This document shows, piece by piece, positions 36,045 to 45,955 of a stretch of 64,000 bases of DNA (positions are counted from its first letter, which is position 1; each line of letters starts with the position of its first letter). The DNA comes from Burkholderiales bacterium. GTDB lineage: Bacteria; Pseudomonadota; Gammaproteobacteria; Burkholderiales; Burkholderiaceae_F. The notes under the pieces are model-generated. The model did not search any database. It worked only from the letters and a program-made list of their open reading frames with translations, and was not told the origin of the DNA. The stretch lies in NCBI GenBank assembly GCA_020248785.1, contig JADCGX010000037.1, positions 1-64,000 on the forward strand, read 5' to 3'. The position numbers were made by a program, and so were the translations under genes.

Positions 36045-36099
36045 GGTGGTCTCCTCTTGGTTACAGGTCAGCGCTGAATCCGCGCCACCGCCGCATGCA

Positions 36100-36585
36100 T
36101 CACTTTGTCGGCGCTTGCGGCGGCACCGCAGGTGTTGGCTCGGGCTGCGCCGGCGCGGCAGGCATGTTGGGCTGCGGTGCCGGCAGCGCGTTGGCCGGCA
36201 CCGGCAGCATTACACCGGGCGCGATCGGGATCTCGTTGACGACGGTGACATTGTTGACCCAGTGACGCGTCTCACCGAAGCAGGTCGTGGGCAGGCCAAC
36301 CTTCTGTTCGTAGTGCAGCGACACACGCCGACCCATGGCTCGGTTGATCTCTTCGACCACCTTGTCGTCCCACACAGTGAAGAGGAACTTCTCGGGCGCG
36401 GTGCCGGGCATCGTCACCATCGCCAGTTCGCCTTCCCAGGTCTTGCACAGCCAACCCTTCTGGCTGAGCTTTTGCACGTACCCGGCGCGCTCGCCGGAGG
36501 AATAGCTCCAGTTCAAGGCGAACAGGAACCACAACACGGCCAAGACGATGGCCGGTACGACGGCGTAGAGCACGAACTTCTTCAT
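36100..36585 (-). CDS. Membrane-anchored protein of unknown function
   Basis: A 161-residue protein with an N-terminal membrane anchor (MKKFVLYAVVPAIVLAVLWF then LFAL), a soluble domain (GYVQKLSQKGWLCKTWEGEL, FLFTVWDDKVVEEINRAMGR, VSLHYEQKVGLPTTCFGETR) and a Pro/Ala-rich tail. Homologues in Betaproteobacteria are sometimes called '6-phosphogluconate dehydrogenase', but no such domain is visible here. Probably periplasmic. The tail is repetitive (PAPQPNMPAAPAQPEPTPAV). Confidence 0.7.
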   Translation of the reverse strand: MKKFVLYAVVPAIVLAVLWFLFALNWSYSSGERAGYVQKLSQKGWLCKTWEGELAMVTMPGTAPEKFLFTVWDDKVVEEINRAMGRRVSLHYEQKVGLPTTCFGETRHWVNNVTVVNEIPIAPGVMLPVPANALPAPQPNMPAAPAQPEPTPAVPPQAPTK

Positions 36586-36622
36586 CTTCTTCGTGGCCCT
36601 CGATGTCGCTGCCGCCGCCGCG

Positions 36623-36880
36623 CTAGCGCCGCTTAAGAAAGTGGATGTATTCCTTGCCCACCGTCTCCTGGCCGAGCAACTCGTTGCCCGTCTGGCGAGC
36701 AAAAGCCTGAAAGTCGCGCACCGAGCCCGGATCCGTGGCAAGAATGCGCAACACCTGCGAGCTCGCCATCTCGGCCAGTGCCTTTTTCGCGCGCAAAATC
36801 GGCAGCGGGCAGTTCAGACCCCGCGTGTCGATCTCGCGGTGAAATTCGTGGACGGACATGCCTTGATCCGGATTGCTCAT
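36623..36880 (-). CDS. tusA: TusA-family sulfur carrier
   Basis: An 85-residue protein with the family motif REIDTRGLNCPLPILRAKKA; Cys24 in CPxP is the persulfide-carrying residue. Further family sequence: VLRILATDPGSVRDFQAFAR. TusA-like proteins relay sulfur for tRNA thiolation, molybdenum cofactor or sulfur oxidation. No dsr/tus partners are adjacent, so the pathway is open. Confidence 0.92.
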   Translation of the reverse strand: MSNPDQGMSVHEFHREIDTRGLNCPLPILRAKKALAEMASSQVLRILATDPGSVRDFQAFARQTGNELLGQETVGKEYIHFLKRR

Positions 36881-36902
36881 GATGCAGCCTTGGTGTTGCG
36901 TT

Positions 36903-37424
36903 CTAGGGCGACGGCGGACCGCGAAAGTGTACCGGCAAGCCTCGCGCGCGGAGCCAGTCGGCCAGCGCCAGCCCCGTGGCCATCGGCCAGGGCCGCACCC
37001 GCTCGGGCGCGATGAGTTTCACTTCGGCGAGTTCCTCACCAAGCGCCAGCGTGCCCTGCGCGGGCACGTGATAGCCGAGGATGAGCTGGTTCATTCTGGG
37101 AAAGTCGTAGGCGCCGATCAGCGTGGCTTGCGGGGCATCGAGCCCGGTCTCTTCCTTGACCTCGCGCAGCACGGCACTGGCCGGTGACTCATCGCACTCT
37201 AGAAACCCCGTGACGAGCGCGAACATGCTGGGCGGCCAGGCCACATTGCGCGCGAGCAGCACCTTACCCTCGTATTCGATGACCGCGGCAACCACAGGCG
37301 TTGGGTTGTCCCAATGCACCCAGCCACAGGCTGCACAGGCAAGTCGCCGACGGCCGCCGTGCGACCCAAGCGCGAGTGCACAAGCGCAGCGCGGACAAAA
37401 CCGGTAGCCGATCGGCTCAGCCAC
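36903..37424 (-). CDS. Zinc-ribbon Nudix hydrolase
   Basis: A 173-residue protein. The N-terminal zinc ribbon has Cys10/13 and Cys30/33 (FCPRCACAL, LACAACGWVHWDNPTPVV). The Nudix box spans residues 73-95 (GFLECDESPASAVLREVKEE then TGL), with REVKEETG supplying the metal ligands. The arrangement resembles NudC-type NADH pyrophosphatases but without the N-terminal domain, so the substrate may be NAD(H) or another nucleoside diphosphate. The start is GTG at 37424, overlapping the M48 gene stop by 8 bp. Confidence 0.9.
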   Translation of the reverse strand: MAEPIGYRFCPRCACALALGSHGGRRRLACAACGWVHWDNPTPVVAAVIEYEGKVLLARNVAWPPSMFALVTGFLECDESPASAVLREVKEETGLDAPQATLIGAYDFPRMNQLILGYHVPAQGTLALGEELAEVKLIAPERVRPWPMATGLALADWLRARGLPVHFRGPPSP

Positions 37425-38289
37425 GGCGCTTGGCCTTGTCCCGGATGGCCGCCAATGCGGGGGGCAGTGGCCGCACCAGGCCGGTCATCGCCACGCCATT
37501 GGCTTGCGCCCAGGCGCTCACCGTCGCCGTGCGATTGGCCGTCAGCGGATGCGTCCGCAGAAACTCCACCTGCGTCATGCCCGCAGGCATCTTGGCCTGC
37601 AAGGTGTTGAAGGCTGAGAACAGTTCGACCGCGCCAGACAGGTGGCCGTACTCAGCCGCGATGACGCGCAGTGCCACGTCATCGGCCTCGCGTTCCTGAT
37701 CGCGGTTGAACGACAGCAGGGTCAGCACGCCGGCCTGGTTCAGCGCCCCGCCCGCGGCGCTGCGACCGAGCTCGGCCGTCACCACCGACAGCAGCACGCC
37801 GACTGCCACGCCGCGGCCAAGCGCTGCGGCCGGATGACGGTGCTTCAGGTGCGCGATCTCGTGCGCCATCACCATCGCGACGGCATCCTCGCTGTCGAGC
37901 TTTTCGATGAGACCACGGAAGAAGACGGTCTGCCCACCCAGCGTGGCGAAGGCATTGACCACCGGCTCGTCGCGAAAGCCGACGCGCACCTGCATGCCCG
38001 AGGGCAGGTGCATGCGCGCGGCCAGCCGGTCGGCCAGCGCCTGCAACTCGCCCTGCGCGGCGCGGGCAGCTTCCGACTTCGGCGGCGCGACGAGGTCGAG
38101 ACCGGACGCCAGGCGCGCCTCGTACTTGAAGGGCAGGCGCGGCGCCAACCACTGGGCGCCATAGGACACCGCGACCACGCTCACGACCAGGATCGCGAGG
38201 CTGCCGACCAAGAGCCACGCGAACTCCTTGAGCGGATTGTCTTCGCTGGCGTTGATGCCTTCTTCAGGCAGCCGGTTCTCGTACTTCAC
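37417..38289 (-). CDS. M48-family membrane metalloprotease
   Basis: A 290-residue protein with one N-terminal transmembrane helix (about 23-45) and an M48 catalytic domain: zinc motif HEIAH (143-147), third ligand in DQEREADDVAL (about 200), and LRTHPLTANRTA. Relatives (BepA, LoiP, HtpX-like) act in envelope quality control. The start is GTG at 38289, overlapping the stop of the YbjQ-like gene (GTGA), so translation is coupled. Confidence 0.88.
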   Translation of the reverse strand: MKYENRLPEEGINASEDNPLKEFAWLLVGSLAILVVSVVAVSYGAQWLAPRLPFKYEARLASGLDLVAPPKSEAARAAQGELQALADRLAARMHLPSGMQVRVGFRDEPVVNAFATLGGQTVFFRGLIEKLDSEDAVAMVMAHEIAHLKHRHPAAALGRGVAVGVLLSVVTAELGRSAAGGALNQAGVLTLLSFNRDQEREADDVALRVIAAEYGHLSGAVELFSAFNTLQAKMPAGMTQVEFLRTHPLTANRTATVSAWAQANGVAMTGLVRPLPPALAAIRDKAKRRG

Positions 38290-38822
38290 GTCGGATTCTT
38301 GCTGACGGCGCGCGAGCGGATCGAACCCTCGCCGATCAAGCGCGATCGTCCGGTACCGACAAAGCGCGCAGCCTCGCTGGCCGGGATCATGGCCGTGCCG
38401 AAGGCGACCACCTCGATCGACGGCGCCCAGCCGCTGGTGATGGTGGTGGACTCGAAGCGCACGCACACCACGAGGCTCGAGCCGCGGCGCCGGGCCTCGG
38501 CCTTCAGCCGAAGCAGCGCTTCACGGCGGGCGCGCTCCATGAGCGACTCATAGGAGCGGAAGCGGCCACCGAAAAGGTCGCGCAGCCCCGCGACGAAGGT
38601 CTTGAAGTAGTCCGCGCTGATGACGACCGTGCCGGTGACGAGAAAGACCTCCTGCGGCGTGATGCCGTCGGGCGGGAAGCGAAACGTGAACGCGAGCACG
38701 TCCTTGTACTGCTCCTCGCGCGCGCGGATCGAGGCATAGTGGCGCCGCTCGTTCATGCGCCCGGCAAGGAAGCCGATCGCCAGCAGCGTGAGAAAGACGC
38801 CAAGTTCGAGCAGTGCGCCCAC
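38286..38822 (-). CDS. YbjQ/UPF0145 domain protein with membrane anchor
   Basis: A 178-residue protein: an N-terminal helix (GALLELGVFLTLLAIGFLAG) and a YbjQ-type 'heavy-metal-binding' domain (VFLVTGTVVISADYFKTFVA, GLRDLFGGRFRSYESLMERA, SSLVVCVRFESTTITSG). No soft-metal Cys cluster is present, and the function of the family is unknown. The start is taken as GTG at 38822, 8 bp after the neighbouring YbjQ gene; translation from another start is possible. Tandem YbjQ genes suggest a hetero-oligomer. Confidence 0.75.
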   Translation of the reverse strand: MGALLELGVFLTLLAIGFLAGRMNERRHYASIRAREEQYKDVLAFTFRFPPDGITPQEVFLVTGTVVISADYFKTFVAGLRDLFGGRFRSYESLMERARREALLRLKAEARRRGSSLVVCVRFESTTITSGWAPSIEVVAFGTAMIPASEAARFVGTGRSRLIGEGSIRSRAVSKNPT

Positions 38823-38829
38823 GGCCCGC

Positions 38830-39150
38830 TCAGATGTTTTCGAGCTTGACCGCGCTGCCGTAGGCGAGGATCTCGGCAGCACCGACGGCGATCGAGGTGG
38901 TGGCAAAGCGCACGTTGAGCACGGCGTTCGCACCCACGGAGCGCGCCTCGGCGATCATGCGATCGGTCGCCTCCTGCCGCGCCTCCTGCATGAGCTCGGT
39001 GTAGCCCTTGAGCTCGCCGCCGACGATGTTCTTCAGCCCCGCGAAGATGTCTTTTCCCACGTGCTTGGCGCGCACCGTGGAGCCTTGCACGATGCCCAGG
39101 TGGGCGACGATGCGTTTGCCCGGAATGAGTTCGAGGCTGCTGGTGATCAT
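38830..39150 (-). CDS. YbjQ/UPF0145 family protein
   Basis: A 106-residue soluble protein: MITSSLELIPGKRIVAHLGI, VQGSTVRAKHVGKDIFAGLK, GELKGYTELMQEARQEATDR, ANAVLNVRFATTSIAVGAAE. This is the full-length YbjQ family, which forms pentamers; no function is established. The ATG overlaps the GNAT gene stop (ATGA), and the membrane-anchored relative follows. Confidence 0.93.
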   Translation of the reverse strand: MITSSLELIPGKRIVAHLGIVQGSTVRAKHVGKDIFAGLKNIVGGELKGYTELMQEARQEATDRMIAEARSVGANAVLNVRFATTSIAVGAAEILAYGSAVKLENI

Positions 39151-39707
39151 GCAGGCAGTGCCTCCTTGGTGTTGCTCAGTTGCGGTTGCTGGGGATGCAG
39201 CCGCGCCAACAGGTGCGAATCGACGAACTGGCCGTCACGCAAGGCGTTGGCGCGCAGCGTTCCCTCAAGCTCGAAGTCGAACTTGCGGTACAGCGCGATC
39301 GCCGCGGCGTTGTCGGTGTACACCTGCAGTTCCAGGCGAAGGTAGCCGGCCCAGTTGTCGGCCCAGTCGAGCAGGCGGCACATGAGTTCGCTGGCGATGG
39401 CGCGCTTGCGCCAGTTGGCCGCCACGCAGATGCCGAGCGCACCCACATGCTTCTGGCGCAGCGACGGGCCCGCCGGATGGATGCCGGCGCTGCCGATCAC
39501 CACGGGCGTCGCGCCATGAGCATCGACCGCGAGCAGGTGCAGCGAAGCCGGCTGCGACACCTGATCCTCCAGTCGCTTGCGCCACACGTCGACGGATGGA
39601 AACGGCAGTTGCAGCAAGCCGGAGAATACGGCCGGGTCCGACATCAGGCCGCAGAGCATCTCGGCGTCCGCCGGTGTGGCGCGACGATAAACGGGTCCGC
39701 TTTGCAT
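39147..39707 (-). CDS. GNAT N-acetyltransferase
   Basis: A 186-residue acetyltransferase of the RimJ/RimL/SpeG-like type: RRATPADAEMLCGLMSDPAV, VGALGICVAANWRKRAIASE (acetyl-CoA pyrophosphate loop) and LRLELQVYTDNAAAIALYRK with FDFELEGTLRANALRDG. The substrate is unknown; it may be a protein or amino-group metabolite. ATG at 39707 follows GGGGGAGGA. It heads a coupled operon of GNAT, YbjQ, YbjQ-like and M48 genes. Confidence 0.9.
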   Translation of the reverse strand: MQSGPVYRRATPADAEMLCGLMSDPAVFSGLLQLPFPSVDVWRKRLEDQVSQPASLHLLAVDAHGATPVVIGSAGIHPAGPSLRQKHVGALGICVAANWRKRAIASELMCRLLDWADNWAGYLRLELQVYTDNAAAIALYRKFDFELEGTLRANALRDGQFVDSHLLARLHPQQPQLSNTKEALPA

Positions 39708-39744
39708 GTCCTCCCCCTTGGCGGGCCTGCGCCCACCGCCTTGC

Positions 39745-42378
39745 CTAGGCGCGCTGCTCGGCCCAGCCCCGAACGCTGGCGAGTGCGGCGGCAAGCTTGC
39801 TGGCGTCGGTGCCGCCGGCCATGGCCATGTCGGGCTTGCCGCCGCCCTTGCCGCCGACCTGCTGGGCGACGAAGTTCACGAGGTCGCCCGCATTGATCTT
39901 GCCGGTCGCGTCCCGCGTCACGCCGGCGGCGAGCTGGACTTTGTCCCCATCCACGCTCGCCAGCACGATCGCGGCCGTCTTCAGCTTGTTCTTCAGCTGA
40001 TCCACGGTCTCGCGCAGCACCTTGGCGTCCGCGCCATCGAGCCGCGCTGCCAGCACCTTGATGCCCTTGATGTCCTCGGCCTGTGCAGCCAGATCGTCGC
40101 CCTGGCTGGAGGCCAGCTTGCCCTTGAGCCGCGCCAGTTCACGCTCCAGGCTCTTCACCGCCTCCTGCATCTGAGCGATACGGCCCGTCACCTCGGCGAC
40201 CGGCGCCTTGAGCGCGGCGGAAACATCGGCCAGGCGCGAGTCCAGCAGCTGCACATGGTTCACGGCATTGGCGCCGGTAATCGCCTCCACGCGCCGGATG
40301 CCGGCAGCCACACCGCCTTCCATGACGATCTTGAACAGGCCGATGTCGCCGGAGCGCTGCACGTGCGTGCCGCCGCACAGTTCACGGCTGCTGCCGATGT
40401 CGAGCACGCGCACCGTGTCGCCGTACTTCTCGCCAAAGAGCATCATCGCGCCGAGCTTCTGCGCGTCGCCAATCGGCATCACGCGCGCACGGGTGGCCGC
40501 GTTCCGCAGGATTTCGGCGTTGACGATCGCCTCGACCTTCTTGATCTGCTCGACGGTCACGGGCGCGTTGTGCGAGAAGTCGAAGCGCGTCTTCTCGGCA
40601 TCGACCAGCGAGCCCTTCTGCTGCACGTGGGCGCCAAGCACTTCGCGCAGCGCCTTGTGCATCAGGTGCGTGGCCGAGTGGTTGCGCATGGTGGCGGCTC
40701 GCTTTTCGGCGTCGACCCGCGCGGTGACGCTGTCGCCCACCTTGAGCGTGCCCTCGACTACACGGCCATGGTGGCCGAACACGTCGGCCTGGATCTTGTG
40801 CGTGTCCTCGACCACGAAACGCATGGTCTTGTTGCGCAGGTCGCCCGAGTCGCCGATCTGGCCGCCGGACTCCGCATAGAACGGCGTGTGATCGAGCACC
40901 ACCACCGCATCGTCGCCCGCGCCGGCCTGCTCGACCGCCGTGCCGTCGACGTAGATGGCCACCACCTGCGCGGTCTCGCGCACCAGCGCCTCGTAGCCAT
41001 GGAAGGTCGTGGGCTTGCCGCTGTAGGCCAGACCCTGCGCCATCTTGAACTTGCCGGCCGCACGCGCCTGCTCGCGCTGGCGCTGCATGGCAGCGGTGAA
41101 GCCCGCCTCATCCACCCTGAGCCCGCGCTCGCGACACACGTCGGCCGTCAGGTCCAGCGGAAAACCATAGGTGTCGTGCAGCTTGAAGGCGGTCTCGCCG
41201 TCGAGCGGCTGGCCCTGTGCCAGCCCTGCCAGCGAAGACTCCAGGATCTGCATGCCGTTCTCGATCGTCTGGAAAAAGCGCTCTTCTTCATGCCGCAACA
41301 CGTCGGTGACGCGCTGCGCGTCGCGCCGCAGCTCGGGATAGGCGTCACCCATCTCGACTGCCAACAGGGCCACCAACGTGTGGAAAAACGGCTTGCGCGC
41401 GCCCAGCTTGTAGCCGTGGCGGATCGCCCGGCGCGCGATCCGCCGCAGCACGTAACCGCGGCCCTCGTTGCCCGGAATCACGCCATCGACCACCGTGAAC
41501 GTGCAGGCACGGATATGGTCGGCGATTACCTTCAGCGACGGCGAGCCAGGATCGAAGCCCTGGCCGCCGGCCGCCTGCACTGCACCGCGCGCGGCAGCCA
41601 GCAGGTTCAAGAACAGATCGATCTGGTAGTTCGAGTGCACGTTCTGCAGCACAGCGGCCATGCGCTCCAGGCCCATGCCCGTATCCACGCTCGGCTTGGG
41701 CAGCGGATGCATGACGCCCGCGTCGTCGCGGTTGAACTGCATGAACACGTTGTTCCAGATCTCGATGTAGCGGTCGCCGTCGGCGTCCGCCGATCCGGGC
41801 GGGCCGCCGGCAACCTCGGGACCGTGGTCGTAAAAGATCTCGCTGCAGGGACCGCAGGGGCCGGTGTCGCCCATCATCCAGAAGTTGTCGGAGGCGTAGC
41901 GCGCCCCCTTGTTGTCGCCGATGCGCACGATGCGCTCGCGAGGCACGCCGACTTCCTTCTCCCAAATGTCGAACGCTTCGTCGTCCTCCGCGTACACCGT
42001 GACCCACAGCTTCTCGGGCGGCAGCTTGAAGACAACGGTGAGCAGCTCCCACGCGAACTTCAGCGCTTCACGCTTGAAGTAGTCGCCAAAGCTGAAGTTG
42101 CCCAGCATCTCGAAGAACGTGTGGTGGCGCGCGGTGTAGCCGACGTTTTCCAGGTCGTTGTGCTTGCCACCCGCGCGGATGCACTTCTGCGAGGTCGTGG
42201 CGCGGCTGTACGGGCGCTTGTCGAAGCCGAGGAACACGTCCTTGAACTGGTTCATCCCTGCATTGGTGAACAGCAGCGTCGGATCGTCGCCAGGCACGAC
42301 CGGCGAGGACGCGACAATGGTGTGACCATTGCTCTCGAAGTACTTGAGGAACGCGGTGCGAATTTCAGCGCTTTTCAT
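39745..42378 (-). CDS. alaS: Alanyl-tRNA synthetase
   Basis: An 877-residue enzyme that charges tRNA(Ala). The class II catalytic domain begins [20 protein letters not shown] and contains [19 protein letters not shown]. The editing domain has HSATH (about 566) and CGGTH (about 667), which hydrolyse mischarged Ser/Gly-tRNA(Ala). The C-terminal oligomerisation domain ends the chain. ATG at 42378 gives the standard length; the in-frame extension to 42660 is not coding. Confidence 0.97.
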   Translation of the reverse strand: MKSAEIRTAFLKYFESNGHTIVASSPVVPGDDPTLLFTNAGMNQFKDVFLGFDKRPYSRATTSQKCIRAGGKHNDLENVGYTARHHTFFEMLGNFSFGDYFKREALKFAWELLTVVFKLPPEKLWVTVYAEDDEAFDIWEKEVGVPRERIVRIGDNKGARYASDNFWMMGDTGPCGPCSEIFYDHGPEVAGGPPGSADADGDRYIEIWNNVFMQFNRDDAGVMHPLPKPSVDTGMGLERMAAVLQNVHSNYQIDLFLNLLAAARGAVQAAGGQGFDPGSPSLKVIADHIRACTFTVVDGVIPGNEGRGYVLRRIARRAIRHGYKLGARKPFFHTLVALLAVEMGDAYPELRRDAQRVTDVLRHEEERFFQTIENGMQILESSLAGLAQGQPLDGETAFKLHDTYGFPLDLTADVCRERGLRVDEAGFTAAMQRQREQARAAGKFKMAQGLAYSGKPTTFHGYEALVRETAQVVAIYVDGTAVEQAGAGDDAVVVLDHTPFYAESGGQIGDSGDLRNKTMRFVVEDTHKIQADVFGHHGRVVEGTLKVGDSVTARVDAEKRAATMRNHSATHLMHKALREVLGAHVQQKGSLVDAEKTRFDFSHNAPVTVEQIKKVEAIVNAEILRNAATRARVMPIGDAQKLGAMMLFGEKYGDTVRVLDIGSSRELCGGTHVQRSGDIGLFKIVMEGGVAAGIRRVEAITGANAVNHVQLLDSRLADVSAALKAPVAEVTGRIAQMQEAVKSLERELARLKGKLASSQGDDLAAQAEDIKGIKVLAARLDGADAKVLRETVDQLKNKLKTAAIVLASVDGDKVQLAAGVTRDATGKINAGDLVNFVAQQVGGKGGGKPDMAMAGGTDASKLAAALASVRGWAEQRA

Positions 42379-42502
42379 GGTGTGTGCTGCGAACGCGGGC
42401 GCGAGTTCACGCGCCGCGGCAGTCACACCGCGGCGCGCTGCGCCACTGAAGACGGGGAGCAAACGATGATACCCGCGGGCCCTTGGCGAGCCCGCGTTTG
42501 CG

Positions 42503-43249
42503 CTAGCGATGGCAGATGCTGGCCAGCGTCTCGACGGCCGGATGTTGGGCGCCAGCCACACGTGCTGCATGCGCCAGGCCGGACAGGCCAAAGACGACGA
42601 TGACGGCACCTGCCAGGACGCGCAGCCATGGCAGCGCCGCGATCCCGCGGCCGTTGCCACTTAGGCCCGACAGGCGCGTTGCGGCCACGTCGACCAGCAA
42701 CAGGTTGGGCAGGGTGCCCAGCCCGAAGGCAAGCATGACCAGCGCTCCCTGCACCGGTCCGCCGGCCACCAGCGCGAGGGGCAAGGCGGCGTACACCATG
42801 CCGCAAGGAATCCAGCCCCAGGCCAGCCCGGCCGCGCTGGCCTGCGCGAACGAGCGTGGTGGATAAACGCGGCGCGCCAGCGGCCCAATCAGCTTCCACA
42901 GGCCAAGACCAACGGGTTCGAGCCGTTTGAGCCAGGCGCTGCGTCCGAGCAGCGAGCCACCGATCACCAGCAGCATGGCGCTGCCGATGAGCAGCAGGCC
43001 AATTTGCACCGGCAACACATCCGCCGCGTACAACTGTCCGCCAATGAGCCCGACAAGGGCGCCGGCCAGCGTGTAGCTCGTGACGCGTCCCAGGTGATAA
43101 CCAGCGGCCAAGCGAGACGCCGGTACCGCACGCGGCCGATTCACTTGCAGCGCGCCGATGAAGCCACCGCACATACCCGCGCAATGCAGCCCGCCGAGTA
43201 GGGCGAGCATGAACGCGGCAACCGCCTGGGTAGTCAGTGGGTCAAGCAT
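42503..43249 (-). CDS. TauE/SafE (UreH-like) membrane protein of the cco locus
   Basis: A 248-residue protein with six or more hydrophobic helices. It has a conserved Cys motif ([16 protein letters not shown]) near the N-terminus and [20 protein letters not shown] in the middle, the pattern of the 'sulfite exporter TauE/SafE' or DsbD-like proteins found in ccoNOPQ-GHIS gene clusters. A role in copper or sulfur handling during oxidase assembly is likely but unproven. ATG at 43249 is favoured over TTG at 43264. Confidence 0.8.
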   Translation of the reverse strand: MLDPLTTQAVAAFMLALLGGLHCAGMCGGFIGALQVNRPRAVPASRLAAGYHLGRVTSYTLAGALVGLIGGQLYAADVLPVQIGLLLIGSAMLLVIGGSLLGRSAWLKRLEPVGLGLWKLIGPLARRVYPPRSFAQASAAGLAWGWIPCGMVYAALPLALVAGGPVQGALVMLAFGLGTLPNLLLVDVAATRLSGLSGNGRGIAALPWLRVLAGAVIVVFGLSGLAHAARVAGAQHPAVETLASICHR

Positions 43250-43423
43250 GGAACGGTGTTGCAAAAGCGCTCGCCAAAGGCCCCTCGCTTGGCGAAGGGC
43301 TGGGATTGGCTGGCTGAGTGACGAGGCAGGGCGCTCGGCAGACCGGAGCGCAGCCCCCAGGATTGCAGTGCTTGCGCGCGCGCAAGTGCGGCTCGCGAGG
43401 GTCGCGTGCCCGCCCGGCCCCGG

Positions 43424-44824
43424 CTAGACGATCTTGGAGTACTTGCGCACCCGTTCGTCGTTCTTCAGGTACCGGTCAAAGCTCATCGCGATGGCGCGGA
43501 TCAGGAGCTTGCCCCGCGGCAGCACGCTGACCCACTCCTTGGTGTTCTCGACCAGGCCCTCGTCCTCGAACGGCTTGAGCTCGGCGATCTCGCGCTTGAA
43601 GTAGTGGTCGAACTTGATCAGGTGCGCCTGCTCGATGGCCTCCTTGCTGACCTCGAAGTGGCACATCAGCGACATGATCACCGCGCGACGCACCAGGTCA
43701 TCCATGTCAAGCAGCACGCCACGCGCCGTGGGCAGCTGGTCCTGCTTGAGGCGGTCGTAGTACTCGTCGAGTTCACGCACGTTCTGTGAGTAGGTCGGGC
43801 CGATCTTGCTGATCGAGGACACGCCCAGGCCGATCAGGTCGCAATCCGGCCGGGTCGAGTAGCCCTGGAAGTTCCGATGCAGGCGGCCCTGCTGCTGGGC
43901 GCGCGCCAGATCATCACCGCCCTTGGCGAAGTGATCCATGCCGATGTACTGGTAGCCGGCCTCCGTGAGGCGGCTGATGGCGTCGAGCATGATCCCCATT
44001 TTTTCCTGCGACGAAGGCAGGTCGGCCGATTCAATGCGCCGCTGCGGCTTGAAGCGCTCAGGCAGGTGCGCGTAGTGATACAGCGCGATCCGCTCCGGCT
44101 GCAGCGCAAGCACCTGGTCCAGCGTGCGAGCGAAAGTCTCGCGGCTTTGCTTGGGCAGGCCGTAGATGAGATCCATGTTGACCGACTTGAAGTCGGCCTG
44201 GCGGGCGGCATCGATGGTCGCCTTCGTCATCTCGAAGCTCTGGATCCGATTGACGGCCTTCTGCACCTCGGGGTCGAAATCCTGCACGCCGACAGAAATC
44301 CGGTTGAAGCCGAGTTCGCCCAGCGTGGCGACCTTGGTCGGTGGCGTTGAGCGCGGGTCGACCTCGATGCTGTACTCCCCCTTGGGCGCCATGGGAAAGC
44401 GCGCCGTGAGCATCGCCATCACGCCGCGCAACTCGTCGTTGCTTAGAAAGGTGGGCGTGCCGCCGCCAAAATGCAGTTGCTCGATCTGGCGCGAGCCAGT
44501 CATGCGGGCGGCAACCAGGTCCGCCTCCTTGCGCAGCGCCTCCAGATATTCAGCACTGCGGCCATGGTCTTTCGTAATGACCTTGTTGCACGCGCAGTAA
44601 TAGCAGACGGTCGCGCAGAACGGCAGGTGCACGTAAAGAGACAGCGGCACCACCGCGTTGGCGTCGCCCCGCTTGCCGAGCCAGTTGGTGAGCACATTGG
44701 CATCAAACGCCTCGACAAACCTGTCGGCGGTCGGGTAGGACGTGTAGCGCGGGCCTGGCACATCGAAGCGGGTCAAAAGGGCCGGGTCGGGCACGGCCAC
44801 TTCGCTTCGGGTCGACATCAACAT
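43424..44824 (-). CDS. hemN: Oxygen-independent coproporphyrinogen III dehydrogenase
   Basis: A 466-residue radical-SAM enzyme converting coproporphyrinogen III to protoporphyrinogen IX without oxygen, needed for heme under low oxygen. The N-terminal RYTSYPTADRF and the cluster motif FCATVCYYCACNKV (CxxxCxxCxC, about 65-75) are present, followed by LHFGGGTPTFL. ATG at 44824 follows AGGTCAAACC. An FNR-box-like dyad lies about 100 bp upstream, with a TAATAC-type -10 at a class II distance. Confidence 0.95.
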   Translation of the reverse strand: MLMSTRSEVAVPDPALLTRFDVPGPRYTSYPTADRFVEAFDANVLTNWLGKRGDANAVVPLSLYVHLPFCATVCYYCACNKVITKDHGRSAEYLEALRKEADLVAARMTGSRQIEQLHFGGGTPTFLSNDELRGVMAMLTARFPMAPKGEYSIEVDPRSTPPTKVATLGELGFNRISVGVQDFDPEVQKAVNRIQSFEMTKATIDAARQADFKSVNMDLIYGLPKQSRETFARTLDQVLALQPERIALYHYAHLPERFKPQRRIESADLPSSQEKMGIMLDAISRLTEAGYQYIGMDHFAKGGDDLARAQQQGRLHRNFQGYSTRPDCDLIGLGVSSISKIGPTYSQNVRELDEYYDRLKQDQLPTARGVLLDMDDLVRRAVIMSLMCHFEVSKEAIEQAHLIKFDHYFKREIAELKPFEDEGLVENTKEWVSVLPRGKLLIRAIAMSFDRYLKNDERVRKYSKIV

Positions 44825-44921
44825 GGTTTGACCTACTGGAGCCTGTAACGGGATCGGTGACACAAGGGCACGCAACTGCCGAGAGTCCTGTGTATTATTC
44901 GTTTCGACCTGATCGCACTCG

Positions 44922-44935
44922 TTGACCCGCATCAG
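44922..44935. promoter_or_regulatory. FNR box between hemN and fnr
   Basis: TTGACCCGCATCAG matches the FNR consensus TTGAT-N4-ATCAA at eight of ten half-site positions. On the minus strand AATAAT/TAATAC at 44892-44899 sits about 10 bases before a start that would place this box near -41.5, the class II activation position for hemN. Confidence 0.65.
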
Positions 44936-45100
44936 TTGATGAGCACAAGCACGCGACCACAGCGTGTCGTGCCCGACAAGGTTTTCGAGAGCAGCGTCCA
45001 GAGGCTCAGCAGAGTCCCAAACGAGACGACGGCGACCAAGAACCGAGGGAAGCAATGGCAGTGGCGCCCTGATGCCGCTGCCGCAGCGGGAGAGGCGTTG

Positions 45101-45853
45101 ATGAACGCACCGAGCACCGGTTTTTCCATTTCGCACCTCAAGGTCGCATGCTCCAACTGCAACCTGCGTGAGCTGTGCCTCCCACTCGGGCTCGCCCTGC
45201 CCGAGATCGAAAAACTCGAAGAACTCGTCGCGACGCGCCGCAAGGTCAAGCGTGGCGAAGCGCTGTTTCGCGCGGGTGATCGCTTTGAATCGCTCTACGC
45301 GGTGCGCCTGGGGTTCCTCAAGAGCACCGTCATGTCGAGCGACGGTCGCGAACAGGTGACCGGCTTTCATATGGCCGGCGAACTGGTAGGCATGGATGGC
45401 ATCAGCGCCGAGCAGCACTCGTGCGACACGGTGGCGCTGGAAGACACCGAGGTCTGCGTCATTCCTTACGAGCGGCTCGAAGACGTGGCCAGCTCGGTGC
45501 CGGCGCTGCGCAACCACTTCCACAAGGTGATGAGCCGCGAGATCGTGCGTGAGCACGGCGTGATGCTGCTGCTGGGCAGCATGCACGCGGAAGAGCGCCT
45601 GGCCGCGTTCCTGCTCAACCTATCACAGCGCTTCGAAGCGCGTGGCTACTCGCGCACCGAGTTCGTGTTGCGCATGACGCGCGCGGAGATCGGCAGTTTT
45701 CTTGGCTTGAAGCTTGAGACCGTCAGTCGCGTGCTGTCGCGCTTCGCGCAGGACGGGCTGCTCGAAGTCAACCAGAAGCATGTGCGCATCCTGGACACCG
45801 AGGGCCTGCGAGCCATCGTGTCCGGGCATGGCGCCGCCTGCGGCAACAATTAG
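45101..45853 (+). CDS. fnr: FNR, oxygen-sensing transcription regulator
   Basis: A 250-residue Crp/FNR protein. The cluster cysteines are Cys17, 20 and 26 (ACSNCNLRELCLP) and a fourth near 107 (EQHSCDTVALED), so it can hold the oxygen-labile [4Fe-4S] cluster. The HTH reads MTRAEIGSFLGLKLETVSRV, whose E-x2-S-R contacts the TTGAT half-site. It should activate hemN and the cco genes under low oxygen. ATG at 45101 follows GGAGAGG; the in-frame sequence to 44936 is not family-like. Confidence 0.95.
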   Translation: MNAPSTGFSISHLKVACSNCNLRELCLPLGLALPEIEKLEELVATRRKVKRGEALFRAGDRFESLYAVRLGFLKSTVMSSDGREQVTGFHMAGELVGMDGISAEQHSCDTVALEDTEVCVIPYERLEDVASSVPALRNHFHKVMSREIVREHGVMLLLGSMHAEERLAAFLLNLSQRFEARGYSRTEFVLRMTRAEIGSFLGLKLETVSRVLSRFAQDGLLEVNQKHVRILDTEGLRAIVSGHGAACGNN

Positions 45854-45955
45854 CCATTTTTCACGCGCGGCGCCGGTTGCCGTTGCGTCTTCTTCTTCTC
45901 TGCAGAGTGCCGTCGTCCGCTCGGACGACCTCCCCTCGCTGCCCCCGCAGTGCGT

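Noticed and set aside
39706-42603. A very long open frame on the plus strand opposite alaS (and similar ones opposite res, ccoI, the PAS kinase and the C39 exporter)
   Set aside because: Long antisense frames arise from G+C-rich codon use. The minus-strand or plus-strand partner has complete family motifs; the opposite frames have none.
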